64,000 bases of DNA from Arcanobacterium buesumense (GTDB lineage: Bacteria > Actinomycetota > Actinomycetes > Actinomycetales > Actinomycetaceae), in contig NZ_CP050804.1 in assembly GCF_012563545.1 (NCBI RefSeq), positions 992,001 to 1,056,000 on the forward strand. The letters run 5' to 3'. The stretch's first letter is position 1. The number at the start of each line of letters is the position of its first letter. A model generated the notes under the pieces. The model saw nothing but the letters and a program-made list of their open reading frames with translations. It was not told where the DNA came from and did not search any database. Positions 41,567 to 49,752 of this stretch are shown piece after piece. The position numbers were made by a program, and so were the translations under genes.

Positions 41567-43135
41567 TTATTTGTGTGTTGCACCGAGCAGGTACAGACCA
41601 GTTGTTGCGATGGAGTCAACACCATCGAAGTTTGCTGGGTTATATGCGGTGATCATAGAACGGTGGAACAATGGGAAGATCGGAGCCTTCTCCGCTACGA
41701 TATCCTGGATCTCGCCCCACTTGGCCTTTGCCTCTGCACCATCGAGTGAGTCAGCTTCTGCCATCAGAGCTTGGATCTTATCGTAGGTTTCCTTATCAGA
41801 GTTAGCGAAGTTAGAACGCTTGTGCATCCATGCGTTATCGCCGTACCACCAGGAGAAGAAGATGGCCGGATCGTTACCGAAGACCGATGGATCACCAGGA
41901 GCTAGGATAACGTCATAGGTTGGGTTCTCAACATCAGCATTATCTGCGTATAGTGCTGCTGATGCCTTCGATTCGATATTTACCGTGATACCGAGCTTCT
42001 CAAGGTCTTCCTTGATTTGCGGAGCAAGGTTAGCAACCCATGGGTGATCAGTAGTCAATAAGGTGATATTAAGATCTGAAACTCCTGCGGAAGCAAGTAG
42101 CTCCTTTGCCTTGTCAACAGAGTAGCTCATATCTGTTGCTGGCTTCTTGTATGAAGGATTTACTTCAGGCAAGAAAGATGTAGCTGGGATAGCCTTGCCA
42201 TCAACTGAGGAATCAATCAAACGCTGAATATCAATCGCTTGGTGGAAGGCCCGGCGAACTTCAGGCTTATCGAATGGAGCCTTAGTGGTATTGAACATCA
42301 GGAATGGGTTGTTGTACCCCTCTACTTCCTTAACTTCCCAACCAGCACCCTTCAACTCGTCAATGGTTGCTGCTGGAACAGCTTCCATAACATCGATGGT
42401 TCCACCTAGAGCAGCAGCCAAACGCTGGCTGTCATCCTTTTGTGGGTTCCATACGATCTTCTCGAGCTTTGCTGGGCTCTTACCGTTATAGTGCTCGTTG
42501 ACCACGGCGGTGATTGGGTTGCCTTCCTTAGGCGCAGACTCAAACTTGTACGGACCAGAACCAATTGGCATGGTCTTCAAATCATCGTCACTCATACCTG
42601 CAGGAACAACCTTGACGAGTGCGAGGCGTTCCTTGAGCTTAGCAAATGGGTAGTTAAGCTCAATTGTGATTGTGGAATCATCTTTAGCAGTCACACTCTT
42701 GATGGCGCTAAAGAAAGGAGTGTAAAGGCCACCTTCGTTAGAGTTACGCTCGTATGAAGCTACCACATCCTGGGCGGTGAGATCATTGCCGTCAGAGAAC
42801 TTTGCACCTTCGCGAAGTTTAACTTCATAGGTGAGTTCACCAACTTCTTTCGGATCTCCGTCAGCTAGTGCTGCGTGAGTGGAGTAATCAGCCATGTTGA
42901 AGTCATAAAGACCTTCGAGAATGTGCCAGTTAACACCGTTTGCAAGTGCAGAACCAGCATGGACTGGACTCCAGTTAGTGGTTTCGTAGGCAACACCTGC
43001 GTTAAGAACGCCCGATGGTCCCGTTGATTCTGTGCCGTTATCAGCATTCGGTGCATCGGTGTTTCCACCACAGGCACTGAGCGCCAATGTTGTCGCAGCA
43101 AGTGCTGCTACAATACGCGTCTTCTTGACAGACAT
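41567..43135 (-). CDS. Oligopeptide-type solute-binding lipoprotein
   Basis: Extracytoplasmic binding protein of family 5 (SBP_bac_5), 522 aa. The signal peptide KKTRIVAALAATTLALSAC ends in a lipobox (LSAC, lipidated C22). An acidic linker (GGNTDAPNADNGTES) leads into the core: LREGAKFSDGNDLTAQDVVASYER and VRRAFHQAIDIQRLIDSS are family landmarks. Ligand may be a peptide, but members also bind nickel or sugars. AGAGGA lies about 8 bases before the ATG. It is the first gene of the importer operon. Confidence 0.94.
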   Translation of the reverse strand: MSVKKTRIVAALAATTLALSACGGNTDAPNADNGTESTGPSGVLNAGVAYETTNWSPVHAGSALANGVNWHILEGLYDFNMADYSTHAALADGDPKEVGELTYEVKLREGAKFSDGNDLTAQDVVASYERNSNEGGLYTPFFSAIKSVTAKDDSTITIELNYPFAKLKERLALVKVVPAGMSDDDLKTMPIGSGPYKFESAPKEGNPITAVVNEHYNGKSPAKLEKIVWNPQKDDSQRLAAALGGTIDVMEAVPAATIDELKGAGWEVKEVEGYNNPFLMFNTTKAPFDKPEVRRAFHQAIDIQRLIDSSVDGKAIPATSFLPEVNPSYKKPATDMSYSVDKAKELLASAGVSDLNITLLTTDHPWVANLAPQIKEDLEKLGITVNIESKASAALYADNADVENPTYDVILAPGDPSVFGNDPAIFFSWWYGDNAWMHKRSNFANSDKETYDKIQALMAEADSLDGAEAKAKWGEIQDIVAEKAPIFPLFHRSMITAYNPANFDGVDSIATTGLYLLGATHK

Positions 43136-43184
43136 ATATTTTCCTCTCCATTGAGCATACGATTGACCTTCTACAGTTAGCTCG

Positions 43185-43298
43185 TATGTTGTCCGACAAA
43201 TTTATCGTAAGTCTTAAAAGTTTGCCATGCAAGAACAGAGCACATCTTTCAAATAACGATTCGATAACGTTTTGGCTTTATTAGGTTATGTTGTCGGA
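43185..43298 (-). promoter_or_regulatory. Importer promoter flanked by two operator-like repeats
   Basis: On the minus strand TTGCAT (43227-43232) and TACGAT (43204-43209) are separated by 17 bases, a strong promoter candidate for the ABC operon. Just downstream is the palindrome TTGTCCGACAA (43189-43199). The plus-strand string TATGTTGTC-S-GA occurs at 43185-43196 and again at 43287-43298, 102 bases apart, one on each side of the promoter. They could be operators, perhaps with looping; the regulator is unknown. Confidence 0.5.
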
Positions 43299-43381
43299 AT
43301 TAGTCATACCTAACCCTTACCGCCATTACTTTATCATTAATGTGACCTAGAACAAACTTCGCTTCCCTGCGCGTTTTGATA

Positions 43382-44236
43382 TTAGGAAATAGTCCTATTG
43401 TGCGCATGAGCCGAGGCGTAAAGACAAAGCGAAGTCGCTACTGCCGCATTCAAGGACTCTGACTTGCCCCACATTGGAATACGCACGATACCATCGGCCC
43501 ACGACAGTTCCTCTTGTGAAAAGCCATGAGCTTCATTACCGACTAACCAAAGTGTGGGACGTCGTAAATCTACCTCCGCCAATGCTTCTCCCAAAAGCGT
43601 TGCACGTAATGCTTTGTCAGAAAGCTGACCAAGATCATGGGTACCCCCACCATCAGCAGCTAAAATCTGGAAACCAGCACGCTGCACACGCTCAACAACG
43701 CTAGCTACATCTTCATCTTCAATAATGGGTATGTGAAAATACGAACCAGCAGAAGACCTGATGACTTTAGGATTTGTCGCATCGACAGAGCCTCGCCCAA
43801 GAATGACTGCATCAGCACCAGCCGCATCAGCCGAACGAATAATCGTGCCAAGATTACCTGGATCAACACTGCGAATGGCGCAAACAAGCAACTTTCCACG
43901 TTCAACAACACTGTCAAAGCGCTCTTCGTCAGGAACAGATATTACTGCGAAAATACCTTGAGCATTTGGCGCAATACGATTACTTAACTCATCAGGGAGA
44001 ATGTGAGTATAGGGATCTAAATCTAATAAAAGTCTATCAATATCGCCATGCCGCTCAATAGCGTGTTGCGTGATATAAACATCTCGAATTGCACTCGGAA
44101 GATAAACAAGTGCCTCGCGGACGCTCTGTGGCCCTTCAACAATTGCCTGGGCATAATTCAAACGAGTTTTACTGCGATACAGTCCCGCTACCTTTTTCAG
44201 TTGTCCGGTATACGTTTCCATCGGGGTTCGAGGCAT
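43382..44236 (-). CDS. TrmH/SpoU family RNA 2'-O-methyltransferase
   Basis: SPOUT methyltransferase of 284 aa. An N-terminal L30-like substrate-binding part (about 1-110) precedes the knotted SAM domain with motif 1 (DPGNLGTIIRSADAAGADAV), motif 2 (PTLWLVGNEAHGF) and motif 3 (RIPMWGKSESLNAAVATSLCLY). The target (23S rRNA or tRNA) is not clear. It follows the L20 gene after the terminator at 44261-44298, in the rplT-trmH order often seen in Actinobacteria. Confidence 0.92.
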   Translation of the reverse strand: MPRTPMETYTGQLKKVAGLYRSKTRLNYAQAIVEGPQSVREALVYLPSAIRDVYITQHAIERHGDIDRLLLDLDPYTHILPDELSNRIAPNAQGIFAVISVPDEERFDSVVERGKLLVCAIRSVDPGNLGTIIRSADAAGADAVILGRGSVDATNPKVIRSSAGSYFHIPIIEDEDVASVVERVQRAGFQILAADGGGTHDLGQLSDKALRATLLGEALAEVDLRRPTLWLVGNEAHGFSQEELSWADGIVRIPMWGKSESLNAAVATSLCLYASAHAHNRTIS

Positions 44237-44260
44237 GAGATCTCCTTGACAGAAAAAATT

Positions 44261-44298
44261 ACTGCGCTCTTACTCTACTAAAAGAGTAAGAGCGCAGT
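44261..44298 (-). terminator. Rho-independent terminator of infC-rpmI-rplT
   Basis: Perfect 16-bp stem, ACTGCGCTCTTACTCT with a six-base loop, followed on the minus strand by AATTTTTTCTG. This is a textbook intrinsic terminator about 22 bases after the L20 stop. Confidence 0.92.
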
Positions 44299-44320
44299 AT
44301 ATAAATAAGCGTGATATCTA

Positions 44321-44701
44321 TCAGGCTAATGGAGCATTCACATCGGCTGGAAGGGCCTTGCGAGCAACTTCAACTACACCTGCGAAAGCAGCAGGATCAT
44401 TCACAGCCATTTCGGCAAGCATGCGACGATCGAGTTCGATGCCAGCAAGTTTGAGACCCTGCATGAAACGATTGTAGGTCATACCGTTTGCACGAGCGCC
44501 TGCGTTAATACGGGCGATCCACAACTTACGGAACTCATTCTTACGGACCTTACGATCACGGTAGTTGTACACGAATGAGTGAGTGACCTGCTCCTTGGCC
44601 TTGCGGTACAAGCGGGAACGCTGACCACGGTAGCCGGACGCCCGCTCAAGGACTGTGCGACGCTTCTTCTTAGAATTTACGGCGTTCTTTACGCGTGCCA
44701 T
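44321..44701 (-). CDS. rplT: 50S ribosomal protein L20
   Basis: 126 aa, the usual length. The start [38 protein letters not shown] is the highly conserved basic RNA-binding extension; [40 protein letters not shown] is the globular part. It is last of the infC-rpmI-rplT operon. Confidence 0.98.
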   Translation of the reverse strand: MARVKNAVNSKKKRRTVLERASGYRGQRSRLYRKAKEQVTHSFVYNYRDRKVRKNEFRKLWIARINAGARANGMTYNRFMQGLKLAGIELDRRMLAEMAVNDPAAFAGVVEVARKALPADVNAPLA

Positions 44702-44730
44702 TATATATATCTCCTTTAGTGCGAGCTAGC

Positions 44731-44925
44731 TCAGATGCCGAGCAATGACTTGACCTGCTTGACGTCTGCTCGAGCCACTGGCTGATCCGAGGATAGACGG
44801 CGGGTACGGCGGGACGACTTGTGCTCAAGAAGGTGGCGCTTGCCAGCCTGCTCGCGCATCAGCTTGCCAGATCCCGTCTTGCGGAAACGCTTTTTTGCAC
44901 CGGAGTGCGTCTTCATTTTAGGCAT
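44731..44925 (-). CDS. rpmI: 50S ribosomal protein L35
   Basis: 64 aa from ATG 44925 ([21 protein letters not shown]), the universal L35 start, with GAGGG about 10 bases upstream. An in-frame ATG five codons earlier would overlap this ribosome-binding site and is not used in the family. The rest ([21 protein letters not shown]) is typical. Confidence 0.97.
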   Translation of the reverse strand: MPKMKTHSGAKKRFRKTGSGKLMREQAGKRHLLEHKSSRRTRRLSSDQPVARADVKQVKSLLGI

Positions 44926-44941
44926 TATATTTTCCCTCAAT

Positions 44942-45017
44942 GCTGCAAAATGCAGCGTTCTGTTCTGGCTTCTTGTTAAACAAGAAGCGGTTCGTGTCAG
45001 CTTATCTACGGTAAGCT
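44942..45017 (-). promoter_or_regulatory. Three hairpins between infC and rpmI
   Basis: The 94-base gap before L35 is almost all inverted repeats: GCTGCA/TGCAGC (44942-44956), CTTCTTG/CAAGAAG (44969-44987) and AGCTTA/TAAGCT (44999-45017). In other bacteria L20 represses this operon by binding structured RNA near rpmI, so these stems are candidates for such control. The role is inference. Confidence 0.5.
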
Positions 45018-45019
45018 AT

Positions 45020-45661
45020 TCAGTCCTCGACTGATTGCTCTGCTTTAGAAGCGACTCGCTCTGCATTCTTCTGAGCGCGACGGGCTTCTTCCGCGCGGCG
45101 GTTTTCTCGTTCAGCTTCGCGACGACGACGCTGATCAGATTTAGCTTCGGACTTACGGCGAGTTGGTGCTAGCACCATCACCATGGAGCGACCATCAACA
45201 CGTGGCGCCGACTCAACTGCAGCATCTTCTGCGGTATCCGCAGCCAAACGCTCCATGAGCTTCATACCTACTTCTGGACGCGATTGCTCACGCCCCCGGA
45301 AGCGCAACTGAATCTTGACTTTATCTCCGCCATTAAGGAATTTGATAATTCGCTTTAGCTTAGTTTCATAATCATGCTGATCGATCTTCAGACCGAGACG
45401 CATTTCTTTTAGTTGCGTATTGGCTTGATTGCGACGCGACTCGCGTGCCTTCTGCGCGGCCTCATACTTGAACTTGCCATAATCCATAAGCTTGGCTACA
45501 GGCGGGTTCGCGTTTGCTGCCACTTCAACAAGATCGAGGTTCGCTTCCTGAGCGAGTCGCAGTGCATCCTCTACACGTACTACGCCGACCTGCTCTCCGG
45601 CTGGGCCCACTAGACGCACTTCGGCGACATTGATTCGATCGTTGATTCTTGGCTCGTTGAT
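45020..45661 (-). CDS. infC: Translation initiation factor IF-3, probable AUC start
   Basis: IF-3 N-domain ([28 protein letters not shown]), linker ([14 protein letters not shown]) and C-domain ([41 protein letters not shown]) are clear, plus a 50-residue Arg/Glu/Lys-rich tail. The frame is open upstream to a GTG at 45700, but AGAGGAG at 45667-45673 lies exactly 5 bases before ATC 45661, where the family begins (I-N-E-P-R-I-N-D). Rare AUU/AUC/AUA starts are a known feature of infC and underlie its autocontrol. With ATC the product is 213 aa. ATT 45664 is the neighbouring option. Confidence 0.93.
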   Translation of the reverse strand: MNEPRINDRINVAEVRLVGPAGEQVGVVRVEDALRLAQEANLDLVEVAANANPPVAKLMDYGKFKYEAAQKARESRRNQANTQLKEMRLGLKIDQHDYETKLKRIIKFLNGGDKVKIQLRFRGREQSRPEVGMKLMERLAADTAEDAAVESAPRVDGRSMVMVLAPTRRKSEAKSDQRRRREAERENRRAEEARRAQKNAERVASKAEQSVED

Positions 45662-45671
45662 AATTGCTCCT

Positions 45672-45867
45672 CTTAACTTACTTCGACGTGCGACGCGCAC
45701 GGAGTCCAGAGGGCATACGGTACTATGCCGTATTCTCGTAACCCGGCCCCTGTGGGACCCAGGTGGGATTTTCTCCGCTTGCGTTCCGGCTTTTGCCGGT
45801 CGGTCATTGATTAACTCTACCAGCTTGGAGCAGTTATTCCTAAAATATGAAAGAATTCTACCCTCTT
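45672..45867 (-). promoter_or_regulatory. Structured 5' leader of infC operon
   Basis: About 200 bases without a gene. The minus strand contains several inverted repeats: CCGGCAAAAGCCGG, CCCACCTGGGTCCC, TACGGCATAGTACCGTA and CGTGCGCGTCGCACG. The density of stems suggests a regulatory leader. The operon promoter must lie near its upstream end, close to the SseB-like gene's stop at 45868; I could not fix it. Confidence 0.55.
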
Positions 45868-46614
45868 TTACGTGGTGAGCTTGCCCACGTTCATTTCTAA
45901 GCGGGGTCTGATTTCTACTAAATCAAGGCGCGCACTCACATATGGATTACTTTCAAGCTCCCTGCCAATACGCGTCGCTATGCGCTTTGCATCATCAATG
46001 GTCGCGCCCTGGGCAAAGACTATATCGATCGCAGATACGCCTCGTTGAGTAGGACCGATATCAATGCGTCGTACTAGCTCCGCATTTTCTTCAGCCAAAA
46101 AAGCAAGACGTTCTTTAATCTGCCCGTCACCCCACGGCGGTAGCCAAGAACCACCGGTTGCCAGTGCAATAACGGCTGTGCGCCCAAGCCACATTTCGTG
46201 CTCGCTACCAGGATCAAGCACGATCAATCCATTGTGTTGCTTCAAACATCCCACAGCAACAGAATCTATACTCACCGGCACCGGACGCGCTTTATTATTC
46301 CAGGCATTTAGCGCTTCGATTCCAGAGAAAACAACTACCGCCGAATGATTCGCAGACAATTGCTCAGTGAGTAATTGTCCACCAGCTTCCAGCAGATGTG
46401 TTGATTGTGGGGCGTGCTCCTTGACCCGCCCATCGGCATCTAGCCCAGGATGCTCATGTGGCAATACCGGCAGGATCACCCGATGCAAGGCAACTACGAT
46501 CCCTTCCGCCCGCTTCGCAATTGGCAATCCAAAAGCACTTGCTAATTCGCTAGGAACCGATCCGTCGTCGTCCGGAAAAGGACGTGGCTTTAAGAGTGCG
46601 TCAAAATCAGGCAT
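45868..46614 (-). CDS. SseB-domain protein
   Basis: 248 aa from ATG 46614 ([18 protein letters not shown]). The N-terminal half contains an SseB-like segment ([45 protein letters not shown], the pattern of a value, then a threshold shift, then Ala-Trp). The C-terminal half ([44 protein letters not shown]) resembles the SseB C-terminal domain. Role unknown. An open frame extends 15 codons further up, but ATG 46614 gives an 8-base overlap with the upstream gene, as is usual here. Confidence 0.72.
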   Translation of the reverse strand: MPDFDALLKPRPFPDDDGSVPSELASAFGLPIAKRAEGIVVALHRVILPVLPHEHPGLDADGRVKEHAPQSTHLLEAGGQLLTEQLSANHSAVVVFSGIEALNAWNNKARPVPVSIDSVAVGCLKQHNGLIVLDPGSEHEMWLGRTAVIALATGGSWLPPWGDGQIKERLAFLAEENAELVRRIDIGPTQRGVSAIDIVFAQGATIDDAKRIATRIGRELESNPYVSARLDLVEIRPRLEMNVGKLTT

Positions 46615-47194
46615 CGTCCTTATCCTCATCCGCAGCCTGCTCACCCAGAATCTGGGCAACCTCTTCTACCGATAACTCTGCCACAACACCCGGCAACGTA
46701 GCCGGATCAGTTTGGCCAAGCATTAACAACTCAATAACCGGATCAATAACGTTTAACAACAACCCTGCAGGAATATCTTCGTCACGTTGCCCGTCAATAA
46801 AACGCACTGCGGAAACAAGTCCCGACGTTCCTTCTTCAGCCCCAATATCGTCTCCTAACTGAGCTGTCAATAAAACGACGCCGTAAGGAGACAAGCGAGA
46901 GAGCATAGCCGCCACTAGTTCTGGCTGATCAGAAATATCTGCATTATCGCTATCTTCAACAAAAGAAATATCCTCACTCGCAACCTTATCCACAGTTCCC
47001 AAAAGCTCAGAAATATCCCAATCATCAAAAGACTTCACCGGGATATCATGCATTACTACAACCCCAGAATCAGTTGGCAACGTCATTGCCGAAATAGATC
47101 GCAACGTCAAGATAGCAGCTACTACTTGCGGATCTTGAAAAGTAGTGAGGATTAAATAACGGTGTGCAGAATTCACAAACGTTTCGCTTTCCAA
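46607..47194 (-). CDS. Uncharacterised acidic protein
   Basis: I do not recognise this 195-aa protein. It is acidic (tail [11 protein letters not shown]), without signal peptide or membrane helix. The first 60 residues look like an alpha/beta start (RYLILTTFQDPQVVAAILTLRSI, GVVVMHDIP), and a later stretch (LVAAMLSRLSPYGVVLLTAQL) is hydrophobic enough for a core strand. It overlaps the SseB-like gene by 8 bases and the two form an operon that runs into infC. The pair may act together. Confidence 0.6.
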   Translation of the reverse strand: MESETFVNSAHRYLILTTFQDPQVVAAILTLRSISAMTLPTDSGVVVMHDIPVKSFDDWDISELLGTVDKVASEDISFVEDSDNADISDQPELVAAMLSRLSPYGVVLLTAQLGDDIGAEEGTSGLVSAVRFIDGQRDEDIPAGLLLNVIDPVIELLMLGQTDPATLPGVVAELSVEEVAQILGEQAADEDKDDA

Positions 47195-47348
47195 TGAGAG
47201 TTTTCTTTCGATATCAGTCTACGGCCCACACGCTCACGAAACAAAAGCTTAGGACTACCATCCCAAGGACTGCCTAACCTTGCTATCCCAACGAAAATTT
47301 CTCACCTAAGCTGTTGACATAGGAAATTAGCGACGGAGGAAGCAGAAA

Positions 47349-48116
47349 ATGACTCTTACGTTTGATCATGAATCTTGCACATGTGATATCAAGATGAGTG
47401 CCCCAGAGAACTTCAATTTCTCTGCTGCGACCGAAGAAGAATCCACAGTCCTTGGCTCACGCCTTAATTGGTTGCGAGCAGGAGTACTAGGAGCCAATGA
47501 CGGTATTGTCTCCACTGCCGGCATCGTTATGGGCGTTTCCGGCGCAGCAGTAGACAATCATGCTCTCTTTGCCGCAGGCATAGCTGGTATGGTTGCTGGC
47601 GCACTATCAATGGCAGCAGGAGAATACGTCTCCGTTTCCACTCAGCGGGATACTGAAGAAGCAGCTGTCGCTAAGCAACAGCAATTTTTCACCTCAAATC
47701 CATATGCGGCGCAACGCCGCTTAGCAAGTCTCATTGCGGGACGAGGAATCTCAAAGCCACTCGCATGGAAAATGTCTGAAGAACTGACCAAAAAAGATCC
47801 AGTTCACGCACTCACACAATACGAATACGGTATCGATGCAGATGAACTAACTAATCCGTGGCATGCAGCATGGGCATCTATGATCGCTTTTGTTCTTGGC
47901 GCCCTTATCCCTTTCGTTGCCATGATCTTCTCCCCCGCAACATGGGCCATTCCGCTAACAGTACTGTCAGTAAGCATAGCTCTTGCGGCAACTGGTGCCG
48001 TGTCGGCCTGGCTCGGAAGCGCCCCAATCTGGCCTGCCACTATCCGTAATATCGTTTGGGGAAACTTGGCGATGTGGGGAACCTACGCTATTGGATTCCT
48101 CGTCGCTAGTATCTAA
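47349..48116 (+). CDS. VIT1/CCC1 family iron/manganese transporter
   Basis: Membrane protein of 255 aa with five helices. LNWLRAGVLGANDGIVSTAGIVMGVSGA is the first helix with the conserved ANDGIVS motif; MAAGEYVSVSTQRDTEEA is the helix-2 end with metal-binding Glu and Met. Members carry Fe2+ or Mn2+ out of the cytoplasm. GGAGGAAG about 8 bases before ATG 47349 supports this start, which gives an extra N-terminal stretch with two cysteines (HESCTCDIK) before the usual MSAPENF. It is the only plus-strand gene between 29 and 56 kb. Confidence 0.9.
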   Translation: MTLTFDHESCTCDIKMSAPENFNFSAATEEESTVLGSRLNWLRAGVLGANDGIVSTAGIVMGVSGAAVDNHALFAAGIAGMVAGALSMAAGEYVSVSTQRDTEEAAVAKQQQFFTSNPYAAQRRLASLIAGRGISKPLAWKMSEELTKKDPVHALTQYEYGIDADELTNPWHAAWASMIAFVLGALIPFVAMIFSPATWAIPLTVLSVSIALAATGAVSAWLGSAPIWPATIRNIVWGNLAMWGTYAIGFLVASI

Positions 48117-48131
48117 AGTTCAAATACTTTC

Positions 48132-48176
48132 ATGGCATGTGGTCCGCTCTCCTATCAAGAGCGGACCACATGCCAT
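48132..48176. terminator. Bidirectional terminator between convergent genes
   Basis: Perfect 19-bp stem (core GGCATGTGGTCCGCTCT) with a seven-base loop, between the VIT1-type gene and uppS, which converge. Flanks are A/T-rich on both sides. Confidence 0.88.
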
Positions 48177-48213
48177 AAATAACTAAGCTCAAATAAACTC
48201 TTAAACCTAACAA

Positions 48214-49011
48214 TCAGTTTGAAAGTACCTGGTCAACTGCCCCACCAAAGCGCCGTTGGCGCTTCGCATATTCAGCTACACATCGCCACAATGTTGTCCG
48301 TTCAAACTCCGGCCACTGTTCATTCACAAACATCATTTCGGCATACGAAGCTTGCCATAACATAAAGTTCGAGGTACGTTGTTCTCCCCCCGAACGAATA
48401 AATAAATCCACATCTGGAAGCGCCGGCTGATAAAGCGCCTGCGCAATCGTATCCTCAGTAATTTTTCGCGGATTTAACTCCCCAGCTGAAACACGCTCTG
48501 CAATAGCCTCTACCGCATCAGCAATTTCGGCACGCCCGCCATAGTTACAGCAAAAATTAAGCGTCAATGTGGAATTATAACGAGTTAAACGTTGAGCTTG
48601 TTGCAACTCCCGGATAACCGAACTCCACAACCGAGGCTGGCGACCTGACCATAAAATTTTCACGCCCCAATCATCAAGCTCATAGCGACGCCGATGGATA
48701 ACGTCTCGAGAATAATTCATTAAAAAGGCAATTTCCGCCGGAGACCGTTTCCAGTTTTCAGTCGAAAAAGCATAAACGGAAACAACCTCAATACCAATTT
48801 CTATTGCTCCTGCTAGCACGTCCATTAACGCTACTTCGCCAGCCTTATGCCCCTCAGTACGCGGCAACTGCCGTTCATTAGCCCATCGCCCATTGCCATC
48901 CATCACGATTGCCACATGACGCGGAACCGCCTCACGAGGTAGGAGTGGAGGGCGACTCGCTCCAGGCGGAGGTGCAATTGGCTCATGCTTAATAGGATTG
49001 ATTCGTTCCAT
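48214..49011 (-). CDS. uppS: Isoprenyl (polyprenyl) diphosphate synthase, cis type
   Basis: Cis-prenyltransferase of 265 aa that makes the lipid carrier for cell-wall precursors. It has HVAIVMDGNGRWA with catalytic D38, YAFSTENWKRSP, LNFCCNYGGRAEIADA, and the substrate-binding PDVDLFIRSGGEQRTSNFMLWQASYAEM. The N-terminal 30 residues are Pro-rich. It is the last gene of the hrcA-uppS operon, 6 bases after recO. Actinobacteria often have two such enzymes; chain length cannot be judged. Confidence 0.95.
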   Translation of the reverse strand: MERINPIKHEPIAPPPGASRPPLLPREAVPRHVAIVMDGNGRWANERQLPRTEGHKAGEVALMDVLAGAIEIGIEVVSVYAFSTENWKRSPAEIAFLMNYSRDVIHRRRYELDDWGVKILWSGRQPRLWSSVIRELQQAQRLTRYNSTLTLNFCCNYGGRAEIADAVEAIAERVSAGELNPRKITEDTIAQALYQPALPDVDLFIRSGGEQRTSNFMLWQASYAEMMFVNEQWPEFERTTLWRCVAEYAKRQRRFGGAVDQVLSN

Positions 49012-49017
49012 AGCTCC

Positions 49018-49746
49018 CTAGTTTACGGCAAGATGACGTAATGATTTCATCTGTTTTTCTAAATGCCATTGTGCATAAGCTCCGATAATTGCTCCGGCAG
49101 ATCTGCGGGTGGCTGGTTGTGAAATATCAGCCACTGCCCAGTCGCCTCGCAGCAGCGCATAAAGCAACTGCCATGTTTCCACAGATGGTGTGGCAGAACC
49201 TACCGGACGGCAATCATCACATACTGCGCCGCCAGCAGCAATATTGAGTGCGCTATGTGGCCCTCCAACACCACACGTAGCGCATTCGGCTACCGAAAAA
49301 CCCCAACCAGCCACCATCATCGAACGCAATATAAAAGAATAGACAACAAGTTCTGGTGGATGCTGACGGCTAGCAACCGCATGAAGTGCTCCGTGTAAAA
49401 GAGTAAAAAGATTGGCATCTGCAACGTCATCATCATTAATAACATCTGCAAGTTCTACTAGCGTACTAGCTGCCGTATATGCTTCGTAATCACGCCCAAT
49501 TGTTCGGCCGTACTGGGCAAGAGTATCAACTTGAGAAATCGTATCAAGCGTTTTGCCACGATATATTTGGACGTCAATATGCGAAAAGGGCTCAACTCGA
49601 GCGCCAAAACGTGAACCAGTTTTACGCACACCTTTGGCTACAGCCCGAACTTTGCCATGATGACGCGAAAGCATAGTGATAATTCGATCTGCTTCCCCGA
49701 TATCATGGGTGCGCAAAACAATTGCGTCATCACGATACGTCTTCAC
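49018..49746 (-). CDS. recO: DNA repair protein RecO
   Basis: Recombination mediator of 242 aa. It opens with the OB-fold start YRDDAIVLRTHDIGEADRIITMLSRHHGKVRAVAKGVRK. A zinc-binding cluster CATCGVGG...CDDC lies around 160-180. In RecFOR repair it loads RecA on gapped DNA. It follows era by 6 bases; era-recO-uppS is a standard order. Confidence 0.95.
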   Translation of the reverse strand: MKTYRDDAIVLRTHDIGEADRIITMLSRHHGKVRAVAKGVRKTGSRFGARVEPFSHIDVQIYRGKTLDTISQVDTLAQYGRTIGRDYEAYTAASTLVELADVINDDDVADANLFTLLHGALHAVASRQHPPELVVYSFILRSMMVAGWGFSVAECATCGVGGPHSALNIAAGGAVCDDCRPVGSATPSVETWQLLYALLRGDWAVADISQPATRRSAGAIIGAYAQWHLEKQMKSLRHLAVN

Positions 49747-49752
49747 AAAATA

